Of a stretch of 64,000 nucleotides of DNA, positions 17,234-27,930 are shown piece by piece. Below the pieces are notes generated by a model. It did not search any database. It worked only from the letters and a program-made list of their open reading frames with translations, and was not told where the DNA came from. Within the stretch, counting starts at the first letter, position 1; each line of letters starts with the position of its first letter. The stretch is from Phycicoccus endophyticus. Its GTDB lineage: Bacteria; Actinomycetota; Actinomycetes; Actinomycetales; Dermatophilaceae. Location of the stretch: positions 1-64,000 of the forward strand of contig NZ_JAANCN010000016.1 in assembly GCF_011326735.1 (NCBI RefSeq), read 5' to 3'. A program made the position numbers and the translations under genes.

Positions 17234-18355
17234 TCAGCTGCGCTGGTAGGGGGCGACGACGACCTCGACCCGCTGGAACTCCTTGAGGTCGACGTAGCCG
17301 GTCGTCGCCATCGCCCGGCGCAGCGCACCGACGAGGTTGGTCGTCCCGTCCGCGACGCGGCTCGGGCCGAAGAGCACCTCCTCGAGGGGCGCGACCGCGC
17401 CCACCTGCACGCGATGCCCCCGGGGCAGCTCGCTGTGGTGGGCCTCCGGGCCCCAGTGGAAGCCGCGCCCGGGCGCGTCGGTGGCCCGGGCGAGCGCCGC
17501 GCCGAGCATCACCGCGTCGGCGCCGCAGGCGAGCGCCTTGACGACGTCGCCGCTCGTGCCGACCCCGCCGTCGGCGATGACGTGGACGTAGCGGCCGCCG
17601 GACTCGTCGAGGTAGTCGCGCCGGGCGGCGGCGACGTCGGCGATCGCCGAGGCCATCGGGGCGTGGATGCCCAGGGTGACGCGGGTGGTGTGCGCGGCCC
17701 CACCGCCGAAGCCGACGAGCACCCCCGCGGCGCCGGTGCGCATCAGGTGCAGCGCGGCCGAGTACGACGCCGCGCCGCCGACGACGACGGGGACGTCGAG
17801 CTCGTAGATGAAGCGCTTGAGGTTCAGCGGCTCGGCCCGGCCGGAGACGTGCTCGGCGGAGACGGTCGTGCCACGGATGACGAAGAGGTCGACCCCGGCG
17901 TCGACCACGGTCTTCCACAGCTGCTGCGTGCGCTGCGGGGTCAGCGCGCCGGCGACGGTGACCCCCGCGCTGCGGATCTCCCGCAGCCGCTCGGTGACGA
18001 GCTCGGGCTGGATCTCGGCCCGGTAGATCTCCTGCATCCGCGAGGTGGCCAGGGCGGGGTCGAGCGTGGCGATCTCGGCCAACAGCGGCGTGGGGTCCTC
18101 GTAACGGGTCCACAGGCCCTCGAGGTCGAGCACCGGCAGCCCGCCGTGGCGGCCGAACGCGATGGCCGACTCGGGCGACATCACCGAGTCCATGGGGGCG
18201 GCGATGACCGGCAGCTCGAAGTGGTAGGCGTCGATCTGCCAGCCGGTGGACACCTCCTGCGGGTCCCGGGTCCGGCGCGAGGGCACGACGGCGATGTCGT
18301 CGAAGGAGTAGGCGCGCCGCCCGCGCTTGCCACGACCGATCTCGATCTCGCTCAC
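17234..18355 (-). CDS. guaB3: GuaB3 family IMP dehydrogenase-related protein
   Basis: The 373-residue protein is an IMPDH/GMPR-fold barrel without the CBS domains of GuaB. Markers are RRAYSFDDIAVVPSRRTRDP at the start, IAAPMDSVMSPE, and the glycine-rich phosphate loop HVIADGGVGTSGDVVKALACGADAVMLG. Actinobacterial GuaB3 was long a paralogue of unknown reaction; as I recall, work on a cyanobacterial homologue reports GMP reductase activity, which would make it a salvage counterpart of GuaB. In many actinobacteria guaB3 is adjacent to guaB; here about 3.9 kb and three unrelated genes separate them. GTG start with a -10 six nt upstream. Confidence 0.88.
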   Translation of the reverse strand: MSEIEIGRGKRGRRAYSFDDIAVVPSRRTRDPQEVSTGWQIDAYHFELPVIAAPMDSVMSPESAIAFGRHGGLPVLDLEGLWTRYEDPTPLLAEIATLDPALATSRMQEIYRAEIQPELVTERLREIRSAGVTVAGALTPQRTQQLWKTVVDAGVDLFVIRGTTVSAEHVSGRAEPLNLKRFIYELDVPVVVGGAASYSAALHLMRTGAAGVLVGFGGGAAHTTRVTLGIHAPMASAIADVAAARRDYLDESGGRYVHVIADGGVGTSGDVVKALACGADAVMLGAALARATDAPGRGFHWGPEAHHSELPRGHRVQVGAVAPLEEVLFGPSRVADGTTNLVGALRRAMATTGYVDLKEFQRVEVVVAPYQRS

Positions 18356-18361
18356 CCCGGC

Positions 18362-18367
18362 AGCCTA
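18362..18367 (-). promoter_or_regulatory. -10 hexamer of guaB3 (leaderless type)
   Basis: TAGGCT on the minus strand, six nt before the guaB3 GTG. Confidence 0.5.
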
Positions 18368-18555
18368 CCGACGGCGGGTCCTCCGTTCGGCCCCCGCCTA
18401 CCGCTGCGGGAATCGTCGGGCACCGAAAGTGGTTGCGCGGTTGTCACCGCCTTCCGGCACACTCGTCCCCGGCACCGTCGCCACCCACCGCTGCCGGGTT
18501 GCCGCGCCCTCCCGTCCGGCGCGCTCCCATCCACGACCACCGACATGGAGCCCAC

Positions 18556-20193
18556 GTGTCCGTAGCACCACCCGCCCCCGCGGCGCCCCCGGAGTACCCC
18601 GAGAAGATCGACGCCGCCGTGCTCAAGATCGCCGGGGTCGTCGTCCTCGGGGCCATCATGTCCATCCTCGACATCACCGTCGTCAACGTCGCGCTGCGCA
18701 CCCTCCAGGAGGACTTCGCGACCGACGGCGTCCCGCTCGACTACTCCACCGTGGCGTGGACGGTCACCGGCTACACCCTCGCCCTGGCCACGGTCATCCC
18801 GCTCACCGGGTGGGCCGCCGACCGCTTCGGCACCAAGCGCCTCTACATGCTCGCCGTCTCGCTGTTCACCCTGGGCTCGGTGCTCTGCGCCACCGCCGGC
18901 AGCATCGAGACCCTCGTCGCCTACCGGGTCCTGCAGGGTCTCGGCGGCGGCATGCTCATGCCGCTCGGCATGACGATCATGACCCGGGCCGCGGGCCCGA
19001 AGCGGATGGGCCGGCTCATGGCCGTCCTCGGCATCCCCATGCTCCTCGGCCCGATCTTCGGCCCCATCCTCGGCGGCTGGCTCATCGACCACTTCAGCTG
19101 GCACTGGATCTTCCTGATCAACCTGCCGATCGGCATCCTCGCCCTCGGCTACGCGTTCTTCGCGCTGCCGGCCGACCGTCCGACGCCGAGCGAGACCCTC
19201 GACTGGCGCGGCGTGCTGCTCATGAGCCCGGGCCTGGCGCTCTTCCTCTACGGCGTCTCCTCGATCCCCGGTGAGGGCGGCATCGGCCACACCAAGGTGC
19301 TCCTGCCGGGCCTCGTCGGGCTCGTGCTCATCGTCGCGTTCGTGGCCTACAGCTTCCGCCCGCAGCACCCGCTGCTCGACTTCCGGCTCTTCCGCAACCG
19401 CAACCTCACCGTCGCCGTCATCACGATGTTCATCTTCGCGGCGTCCTTCTTCGGTGGCCTGCTGCTCATCCCGCAGTTCCTCCAGCAGGTCCAGGGTGAG
19501 ACCCCGCTCGCGGCCGGCTGGCTCGTCGCGCCCCAGGGCCTCGGCGCCATGGTGACGATGCCGATCGCCGGCGCCCTCGTCGACCGCTTCCCCGTGGGCC
19601 GGATCGTGCCGTTCGGGCTGCTGCTCATCACCGGCGGCATGTACGCCCTGACCCAGATCGAGGCCGACTCCTCGCACTGGGGCTTCCTCATCCCGGTGCT
19701 GTTCGTCATGGGCCTCGGGATGGGCGCGACGATGATGCCGATCATGACCTCGGCGCTGAAGACGCTCACCCACCACGAGGTCGCCCGGGGCACGACCCTG
19801 CTCAACATCACCCAGCAGATCGCCAGCTCGGTCGGCGTCGCGACCTTCTCGGTGCTGCTCACCAACGCCTTCAAGGACCGCCCGCTCGTCGGGCAGAGCG
19901 CGCAGTTCTTCGAGACGGCGCAGACCGAGGGTGCCGACGCCGCCCAGGCGCTCCTGGCGAAGCTGCCGCTCGTCGGCCAGTTCCTCACCGAGCAGGGCGG
20001 CAACACCGAGGCGCTCGCCGCCCGGGTGGCCGAGCTGTCGGCGCAGGCCTACGCGCACACCTTCTGGTTCGCCGCCGGCCTCGTCACGCTCACCCTCGTC
20101 TCCGCGGCCTTCCTGCCGCGCCAGCACGAGGAGTCCCACCTGCTCGACGACGAGGACGGCGACGAGGTGGCGCCCCCGGCGATGCTCCACTGA
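18556..20193 (+). CDS. DHA2 family multidrug exporter (MFS, 14 TM)
   Basis: The 545-residue proton-driven exporter has the DHA2 signatures: LDITVVNVALRTL in helix 1, the WTVTGYTLALATVIPLTGWAADRFGTKRLY block (motif A), RVLQGLGGGMLMPLG (motif B) and GPIFGPILGGWLIDHFSWHWIFLINLPIG (motif C). I took the GTG at 18556, six nt after GGAG; an earlier start would add a 41-residue Pro/Arg-rich stretch unlike the family. Substrates cannot be inferred. No regulator is adjacent. A strong hairpin follows the stop. Confidence 0.92.
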   Translation: MSVAPPAPAAPPEYPEKIDAAVLKIAGVVVLGAIMSILDITVVNVALRTLQEDFATDGVPLDYSTVAWTVTGYTLALATVIPLTGWAADRFGTKRLYMLAVSLFTLGSVLCATAGSIETLVAYRVLQGLGGGMLMPLGMTIMTRAAGPKRMGRLMAVLGIPMLLGPIFGPILGGWLIDHFSWHWIFLINLPIGILALGYAFFALPADRPTPSETLDWRGVLLMSPGLALFLYGVSSIPGEGGIGHTKVLLPGLVGLVLIVAFVAYSFRPQHPLLDFRLFRNRNLTVAVITMFIFAASFFGGLLLIPQFLQQVQGETPLAAGWLVAPQGLGAMVTMPIAGALVDRFPVGRIVPFGLLLITGGMYALTQIEADSSHWGFLIPVLFVMGLGMGATMMPIMTSALKTLTHHEVARGTTLLNITQQIASSVGVATFSVLLTNAFKDRPLVGQSAQFFETAQTEGADAAQALLAKLPLVGQFLTEQGGNTEALAARVAELSAQAYAHTFWFAAGLVTLTLVSAAFLPRQHEESHLLDDEDGDEVAPPAMLH

Positions 20194-20207
20194 GGCCCCC
20201 GCCGTGC

Positions 20208-20245
20208 CCGATGCCGGTCCCCGCAGCCGCGGGGGCCGGCATCGG
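20208..20245 (+). terminator. Hairpin terminator after the DHA2 gene
   Basis: A 17-bp stem with one T-G wobble and a 4-nt loop (AGCC at 20225-20228) begins 15 nt after the stop codon. No T-run follows, the usual form in high-GC actinobacteria. Confidence 0.6.
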
Positions 20246-20258
20246 CCATGCTGGGGGG

Positions 20259-21293
20259 ATGCGAGCCGGTACCCACAACGCGATCACCGACGTCGAGGGT
20301 GTCCGCGTCGGCCACGCGACCCGGGAGGAGCCGGGATGGCTCACCGGCGTGACCGTCGTCGTCCCGCCGCTCGGCACGGTCGGGGGCGTGGACGTCCGCG
20401 GCGGCGGCCCCGGCACCCGGGAGACCGACCTGCTCGACCCGGCCAACGGGGTCGACGCCGTCGACGCCGTCGTGCTCGCCGGCGGCAGCGCCTTCGGGCT
20501 CGCGGCCGCCGACGGGGTCGCCGTGGCGGCGTGGGAGGACGGGCGTGGCTGGCCGGTCGGGGCGGGGCCCGAGGAGCGGGTCCCCATCGTCCCGGCGGCC
20601 ATCGTCTTCGACCTCGGCCGGGGCGGGTCCTGGCGGCACCATCCCGGCCCGGCCGACGGCGCCGCCGCCTACCGGGCGGCCTCGTCCGGCCCGGTGGCGA
20701 TGGGCGCCCTCGGCGCGGCGACCGGTGCCCGTGCCGGAGGGCTGCGTGGGGGCGTCGGCAGTGCCTCGGTCGTCCTGGACTCCGGCACGACGCTCGGTGC
20801 GCTCGTCGTCGTCAACGCCGTGGGCTCGCCCGTCGCGCCCGACGGCTCGCTGCTCGCGGCCGCGTGGGGCCTGCCCGGGGAGCTCGACGGGCTGCCGCCC
20901 GCGGCGCCGGGGCGGGTCGAGGCCTACCTGGCCGGGCGCCGGGCGGAGGCCGAGGCCCTGCGGGCCGGCACCGCGACGACCCTCGCCGTCGTCGCGACCG
21001 ACGCCACGCTGACCAAGGCGGGCTGCCGGCGGCTCGCGACCGTCTCGCACGACGGCATGGCCCGCGCCCTCTCCCCCGTGCACACCGCCTTCGACGGCGA
21101 CACCGTCTTCTCGCTCGCGACCGGGGCCGGGCCCGTGCCCGAGGGGCTCGACCTCGTCGACCTCCACGACGCCGCGGCCCGCTGCGTCACCCGGGCCGTG
21201 GGCCGGGCGCTCGCGGCCGCGACCTCGGTGGACCGTTCCGCCGACGGCGGGCTCGTGGCGCCCTCGTGGCGTGCGGCCCTCACCGCGGGCTGA
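20259..21293 (+). CDS. P1 (DmpA/BapA-type) N-terminal nucleophile peptidase
   Basis: The 344-residue protein matches family P1 aminopeptidase/D-esterases: NAITDVEGVRVGHAT at the start, GGVDVRGGGPGTRETDLL, AVVLAGGSAFGLAAADGV, and the late block VVATDATLTKAGCRRLATVSHDGMARAL followed by HTAFDGDTVF. P1 enzymes cleave themselves so that a Ser/Thr becomes the new N-terminal nucleophile; here the candidate is Thr240 in GTATTLAVVATDA. They remove N-terminal residues or beta-amino acids from small peptides. The ATG at 20259 directly follows a run of six G and a CATGCT hexamer 6 nt upstream. Confidence 0.88.
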   Translation: MRAGTHNAITDVEGVRVGHATREEPGWLTGVTVVVPPLGTVGGVDVRGGGPGTRETDLLDPANGVDAVDAVVLAGGSAFGLAAADGVAVAAWEDGRGWPVGAGPEERVPIVPAAIVFDLGRGGSWRHHPGPADGAAAYRAASSGPVAMGALGAATGARAGGLRGGVGSASVVLDSGTTLGALVVVNAVGSPVAPDGSLLAAAWGLPGELDGLPPAAPGRVEAYLAGRRAEAEALRAGTATTLAVVATDATLTKAGCRRLATVSHDGMARALSPVHTAFDGDTVFSLATGAGPVPEGLDLVDLHDAAARCVTRAVGRALAAATSVDRSADGGLVAPSWRAALTAG

Positions 21294-21307
21294 ACGTCGC
21301 CGCGCCG

Positions 21308-22255
21308 TCAACCCAGCCGGCGGGCGAGCAGACCGGCGAGCCGGTCCATCTGCTGCACGTGCGCCCAGTCCCCGTCGGTCTGGACCACCGCCGGGCCCTC
21401 GCCCACGGTGATGATGGCCACGGCGTACCCCCCGACGATGCCCATCTGCCGGGTCTCCGAGGTCGAGGTGAGCCAGCCGCCCTTGAAGGCGCTCGCCCCG
21501 ATCCGTCCCAGCCCCCAGCGGTGCTGCGGGATGGGCTGCATCTGGGCGAGCAGCCAGGCGCTCGCCGCCGGGCTGACGACCTGCCCGTTGGCCAGGGCCG
21601 CCATGAAGCGCACCTGCTCGCGCGGGCTCCACCACATCGTCCCCTGGGACAGGTCGGGGGCGACGGTCGTCACGTCGCCGACCGAACGCAGCACCGCGGT
21701 GATGGCGGCGCCGGGGCTGCCCGGGATGCGCCCGCGGACGGCGACGACGGCGTCCCCGTCGCTGCGGGTGAGCGCGGCCTGGATCCAGGCGCGCTCGGTG
21801 TCGGGGATGCGCGCCGGGTCGCCGTCGACGACGGTGTCGAGGTAGGCGGCGACGACGAGGACCTTCGAGGTCGACCACGCCTGGTAGCGCGAGACCGAGC
21901 CCTCGAGCGAGACGGCCGAGGGGTTGGCCAGCGGCGCCCAGACGATCTGGTTGCGGGTGTCGCCCTCGAGGCTCGTCAGCTCCCCGTCGCCGGCGTCCGG
22001 CACCACGGTGTCGACCGGCGCGGGGGCCTCCTTCGCCACGCTCGGCGCGGGCTCCTCGCTCGGCACGGGCACCGCGCTCACGAGGTCCTCGGCACCCGCA
22101 CCCACCCGCGGCGAGGGCGTGGGGGCCGTCCGGGGCGCGCCCGAGGCCGGGCCCGACGGCTCGCTGGGGCTCGGGGCGACCGGCACGCCCGTGCTCCCGC
22201 ACCCTCCGGCCAGGGCGGCCAGGAGCAGGGGAAACAGCAGGAGGAGGCGACGCAC
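21308..22255 (-). CDS. Serine beta-lactamase-like lipoprotein
   Basis: The 315-residue protein begins with a lipoprotein signal (VRRLLLLFPLLLAALAGGC, lipid Cys at 19). A Pro/Ser/Glu-rich linker of about 75 residues follows, then a class A beta-lactamase/PBP-like domain. STSK (WSTSKVLVVA) supplies the catalytic Ser and Lys, SDG (TRSDGDAVV) stands for SDN, and KGG (FKGGWL) for KTG. The Glu166 loop of true beta-lactamases is not evident, so it may be a peptidoglycan-binding or esterase-like relative rather than a resistance enzyme. It lies downstream of guaB on the same strand, with a separate -10 seven nt before its GTG. Confidence 0.8.
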   Translation of the reverse strand: MRRLLLLFPLLLAALAGGCGSTGVPVAPSPSEPSGPASGAPRTAPTPSPRVGAGAEDLVSAVPVPSEEPAPSVAKEAPAPVDTVVPDAGDGELTSLEGDTRNQIVWAPLANPSAVSLEGSVSRYQAWSTSKVLVVAAYLDTVVDGDPARIPDTERAWIQAALTRSDGDAVVAVRGRIPGSPGAAITAVLRSVGDVTTVAPDLSQGTMWWSPREQVRFMAALANGQVVSPAASAWLLAQMQPIPQHRWGLGRIGASAFKGGWLTSTSETRQMGIVGGYAVAIITVGEGPAVVQTDGDWAHVQQMDRLAGLLARRLG

Positions 22256-22262
22256 GGCCGAA

Positions 22263-22268
22263 ACCCTA
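22263..22268 (-). promoter_or_regulatory. -10 hexamer of the beta-lactamase-like lipoprotein gene
   Basis: TAGGGT on the minus strand, seven nt before the GTG at 22255, in the 46-nt gap after guaB. Confidence 0.5.
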
Positions 22269-22301
22269 CGTGGCGCGGGCCCTGCACACGAGCCGCGCGG
22301 G

Positions 22302-23915
<1,614 letters not shown>

Positions 23916-23985
23916 CGACCTCGCGGAGCGACCCGCGGACCCATCCGCGGGCGCGCGCGGAGGACACCGCCGGGCGGGCGGCGAC

Positions 23986-24042
23986 CTTTGACCAAAGCCT
24001 TACCCGGCGCTTGCCCACCGTTAGCGAAGCGCCACATACGGT
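23986..24042 (+). promoter_or_regulatory. guaB-whiB intergenic regulatory region
   Basis: This is one of the lower-GC stretches in the window. It contains the small palindrome CTTTGACCAAAG (23986-23997) and a 7-bp inverted repeat GGCGCTT/AAGCGCC (24006-24012 and 24027-24033). A possible -10 for whiB is TACGGT at 24037-24042, with TTGCCC at 24011-24016 as a badly spaced -35 (20 bp). The repeats may bind a regulator of whiB, perhaps a WhiB protein itself; this is inference. Confidence 0.35.
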
Positions 24043-24090
24043 GATTTTCCAGTGCCGCCGAGGGGGCGGCACGTCGTGTGGAGGTACGCC

Positions 24091-24381
24091 ATGGCCGAGA
24101 TCACCCGGCTCCCGGGTCCCGTCGCCGACCTGTGGGACTGGCAGCTCGACGGCGCCTGTCGCCGGGTCGGGCCCGAGGTGTTCTTCCACCCCGAGGGCGA
24201 GCGGGGCAGCAAGCGTCACCGGCGGGCCTCGGCCGCCAAGGAGATCTGCCTCGGCTGCCCGGTCCTGGCCCAGTGCCGCGAGCACGCCCTGGCGGTGCGT
24301 GAGCCGTACGGCGTCTGGGGCGGGCTCACCGAGGACGAGCGGGAGAGCGTGTACTCCCGCGACCGCCACATCGCGTCCTGA
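24091..24381 (+). CDS. WhiB-family iron-sulfur regulator (WhiB3/WhiD-like)
   Basis: The 96-residue protein binds a [4Fe-4S] cluster through Cys23, Cys53, Cys56 and Cys62 (C-X29-C-X2-C-X5-C) and partners the principal sigma factor at promoters. The N-terminal LPGPVADLWDWQLDGACR, FFHPEGERG and EPYGVWGGLTEDER segments match the WhiB3/WhiD subgroup, tied to redox balance in mycobacteria and to sporulation in Streptomyces. The usual basic DNA-contact tail is short here (YSRDRHIAS). The ATG lies six nt after GGAGG. It diverges from guaB. Confidence 0.93.
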   Translation: MAEITRLPGPVADLWDWQLDGACRRVGPEVFFHPEGERGSKRHRRASAAKEICLGCPVLAQCREHALAVREPYGVWGGLTEDERESVYSRDRHIAS

Positions 24382-24424
24382 CGGGCGCACACCGACCCCT
24401 CTTCCGGCCCCACCCGGGAGAGCC

Positions 24425-24447
24425 ACCGGTCCTTCCGGGGGACCGGT
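24425..24447. terminator. Hairpin 1 downstream of whiB
   Basis: Perfect 8-bp stem ACCGGTCC/GGACCGGT around a 7-nt loop, 44 nt after the whiB stop. First of four perfect hairpins that fill the gap up to the S4 gene. Confidence 0.5.
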
Positions 24448-24465
24448 CGCGGGACACCGGCGACG

Positions 24466-24487
24466 CCGTGGGGGCGAGAGCCCACGG
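24466..24487. repeat. Hairpin 2, shares its core with hairpin 3
   Basis: Perfect 7-bp stem CCGTGGG/CCCACGG with loop GGCGAGAG. The 20-nt core CGTGGGGGCGAGAGCCCACG is repeated exactly in hairpin 3. Confidence 0.6.
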
Positions 24488-24505
24488 ACGCTCCGGTCCC
24501 GGCGG

Positions 24506-24551
24506 CGACGGTGCCGGTCGTGGGGGCGAGAGCCCACGACCGGCACCGTCG
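24506..24551. repeat. Hairpin 3, 19-bp perfect stem
   Basis: The longest of the cluster: arms 24506-24524 and 24533-24551 are perfectly complementary around the loop GGCGAGAG. The loop and inner stem are identical to hairpin 2, so the elements are related by duplication or shared function. Confidence 0.65.
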
Positions 24552-24565
24552 GCCACCGTGGGAGA

Positions 24566-24605
24566 CCGCGCCCGGACGGCACTCGTGCTCGCCGTCCGGG
24601 CGCGG
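24566..24605. terminator. Hairpin 4 before the S4 gene promoter
   Basis: Perfect 15-bp stem (24566-24580 with 24591-24605) and a 10-nt loop, ending 8 nt before the -10 hexamer of the S4 gene. It would stop whiB read-through immediately before the next promoter. Confidence 0.55.
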
Positions 24606-24612
24606 CGCCACG

Positions 24613-24618
24613 TAGCCT
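24613..24618 (+). promoter_or_regulatory. -10 hexamer of the S4-domain gene (leaderless type)
   Basis: TAGCCT, seven nt before the GTG at 24626. Confidence 0.5.
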
Positions 24619-24625
24619 GGGTGCC

Positions 24626-24853
24626 GTGTCCGACGTCCCCCTCGAGGTCCCCATCCGGGACGGCTCCATCCGGCTCGGCCAGCTGCTCAAGCTGAGCGGG
24701 CTCGTCGACGACGGCGCGAGCGCCCGCGAGCTGCTCGAGCGCGGGCTCGTCGAGGTCAACGGCGAGGTCGACACCCGCCGGGGGCGTCAGCTGCGCGTCG
24801 GCGACGTCGTGGCCGTCGACGGCGGCGGGAGCCTGCGCGTCACCGCCGGCTGA
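24626..24853 (+). CDS. S4-domain RNA-binding protein (YbcJ-like)
   Basis: A 75-residue protein that is almost only an S4 fold: IRLGQLLKLSGLVDDGASARELLERGLVEVNGEVDTRRGRQLRVGDVV. S4 modules bind structured RNA, often rRNA or tRNA; stand-alone small members are of uncertain role, some linked to stalled ribosomes or ribosome assembly. The GTG start is fixed by the leaderless -10 upstream. No operon partner is visible. Confidence 0.85.
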   Translation: MSDVPLEVPIRDGSIRLGQLLKLSGLVDDGASARELLERGLVEVNGEVDTRRGRQLRVGDVVAVDGGGSLRVTAG

Positions 24854-24878
24854 GCCGGCACCCGAGCCGCGCGGGCGG

Positions 24879-25571
24879 TCATCCCGGGCAGAGCCAGTCG
24901 ACACCGGCCGCGATGTGCAGCGCCGTCGTGTCGACCAGCGGCAGCGGGGCGTCGCGCTCGTGGACCAGCAGGCCGATCTCGGTGCAGCCGAGCACCACGG
25001 CCTCGGCCCCGGCCGCGGCCAGCCGGCCGAGGACACCGACGTAGGCGGCGCGGGACTCCTCGCGCACGACGTCGTGGACGAGCTCGTCGTAGATGACCCG
25101 GTGGACGAGCTCGCGGTCCGGCTCGTCCGGCACGAGCACCTCCAGGCCGTGCGAGCGCAGCCGCTCGAGGTAGAAGTCCTGCTCCATGGTGAACCGGGTC
25201 GCGAGCAGCCCGACGCGTCGGTGCCCCGCCGCGAGGAGCGCCTCGGCGGTGGGGTCGGCGATGTGCAGCAGCGGCACCCCGGCCGCCTCCTGCACGGCGT
25301 CGGCGACGCGGTGCATCGTATTCGTCGCCAGGAGCAGCGCCTGCGCGCCGCCGGCCGCGAGCCCCGCCGCGGCCTGGCCGAGGAGGGTGGCGGTGGCCGC
25401 CCAGTCCTCCTCGTGCTGGGCCCGGGCGACCGGGGCGAAGTCGACGCTGTGCACGAGCAGCCGGGCCGAGTGCAGCCCGCCGAGCCGCGATGCGACGCCG
25501 ACGTTGAGCCCACGGTAGTAGGCCGCCGTCGACGCCCAGCTCATCCCACCGAGGACCCCGAGCAGCCGCAT
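24879..25571 (-). CDS. Aspartate/glutamate racemase family amino-acid racemase (YgeA-like)
   Basis: The 230-residue enzyme begins LLGVLGGMSWASTAAYYRGLN, typical of PLP-independent Asp/Glu racemases. One catalytic residue is the Cys of VVLGCTEIGLLV (about 196). The opposite position, often Cys in CNTMH, is Thr here (LLATNTMH), as I recall for broad-specificity YgeA-type racemases. It probably interconverts L- and D-forms of one or more amino acids, possibly for peptidoglycan remodelling. ATG start with a -10 six nt upstream, after the groEL terminator. Confidence 0.85.
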   Translation of the reverse strand: MRLLGVLGGMSWASTAAYYRGLNVGVASRLGGLHSARLLVHSVDFAPVARAQHEEDWAATATLLGQAAAGLAAGGAQALLLATNTMHRVADAVQEAAGVPLLHIADPTAEALLAAGHRRVGLLATRFTMEQDFYLERLRSHGLEVLVPDEPDRELVHRVIYDELVHDVVREESRAAYVGVLGRLAAAGAEAVVLGCTEIGLLVHERDAPLPLVDTTALHIAAGVDWLCPG

Positions 25572-25577
25572 GGCCGA

Positions 25578-25583
25578 ACCCTA
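25578..25583 (-). promoter_or_regulatory. -10 hexamer of the racemase gene (leaderless type)
   Basis: TAGGGT on the minus strand, six nt before the ATG at 25571. Confidence 0.5.
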
Positions 25584-25590
25584 GAGGACC

Positions 25591-25630
25591 GACGCCGCCC
25601 GGCCCCCTGCACAGGGGACCGGGCGGCGTC
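25591..25630 (-). terminator. groESL operon terminator hairpin
   Basis: A perfect 12-bp arm pair (25591-25602 with 25619-25630) with a further CCCC/GGGG inner pairing, 17 nt after the groEL stop. No T-tract follows. Confidence 0.7.
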
Positions 25631-25647
25631 CGGTGGCGCGGAGGGGG

Positions 25648-27390
<1,743 letters not shown>

Positions 27391-27684
27391 TCAGCCGACG
27401 ACGGCGAGCACGTCGCGCGCCGAGAGGATGAGGTACTCCTCGCCCTGGTGCTTGATCTCGGTGCCGCCGTACTTGCTGTAGATGACGCGGTCGCCGACCT
27501 GGACGTCGAGCGGGACGCGGTTGCCCTTGTCGTCGATGCGACCCGGGCCGACCGCGAGGACCTCGCCCTCCTGGGGCTTCTCCTTCGCAGTGTCCGGGAT
27601 GACGAGACCGGAGGCCGTCGTCTGCTCCGCCTCGAGGCTCTGGATGACGATGCGGTCCTCGAGCGGCTTGATGGAAACCGACAC
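27391..27684 (-). CDS. groES: Co-chaperonin GroES
   Basis: A 97-residue lid protein of the GroEL ring with the full family pattern: [38 protein letters not shown] (mobile loop included), [15 protein letters not shown] and [13 protein letters not shown]. The GTG at 27684 lies six nt after GGAGGAG. It is first in the groES-groEL operon, downstream of a sigma-A promoter flanked by two HrcA operators. Confidence 0.97.
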   Translation of the reverse strand: MSVSIKPLEDRIVIQSLEAEQTTASGLVIPDTAKEKPQEGEVLAVGPGRIDDKGNRVPLDVQVGDRVIYSKYGGTEIKHQGEEYLILSARDVLAVVG

Positions 27685-27781
27685 GGTGTGCTCCTCCCCT
27701 GTGGGATGAGTCGAAGTGGACGGGGACTGCGCGTCCGGTCCGTGCTCGCCGTCGCGGGGGTCGACCGCGAACCGGGGTGCG

Positions 27782-27808
27782 CTGGCACTCGCCGGTGGTG
27801 AGTGCCAA
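27782..27808 (-). promoter_or_regulatory. CIRCE element 1 (HrcA operator)
   Basis: CTGGCACTC and GAGTGCCAA separated by nine nt, a close match to the HrcA consensus TTAGCACTC-N9-GAGTGCTAA. It lies just downstream of the groES -10, so HrcA would block transcription of groESL until heat shock. Confidence 0.9.
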
Positions 27809-27815
27809 TGAGCCA

Positions 27816-27845
27816 AATCTAGGACGCGCGTTAGCACTCGGTCAA
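27816..27845 (-). promoter_or_regulatory. groESL sigma-A promoter
   Basis: On the minus strand, -35 TTGACC (27845-27840) and -10 TAGATT (27821-27816) are 18 bp apart. The -35 lies within the spacer of the upstream CIRCE. The 5' leader would be about 120 nt. Confidence 0.75.
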
Positions 27846-27857
27846 CTCGAGTGCCAG
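27831..27857 (-). promoter_or_regulatory. CIRCE element 2 (HrcA operator)
   Basis: TTAGCACTC and GAGTGCCAG with nine nt between them, overlapping the -35 of the groESL promoter. Two operators bracket the promoter, as in several actinobacterial groESL operons. Confidence 0.9.
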
Positions 27858-27930
27858 CGGGCGCGTCCCGGGCCCGGGACCGACGGGTTCCGGTCGGGGT
27901 CCTCGGGCCCGGATGGCAGGATGGCCCGCC

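Noticed and set aside
18352-20190. 612-codon open frame antisense to the DHA2 exporter gene
   Set aside because: The product is a His/Glu/Asp/Arg/Gly mixture without recognisable family features, while the plus strand encodes a full 14-TM exporter.
24468-24695. Short plus-strand open frame through the hairpin cluster after whiB
   Set aside because: It consists mostly of hairpin arms, and its end runs through the S4 gene in another frame; no Shine-Dalgarno or domain.
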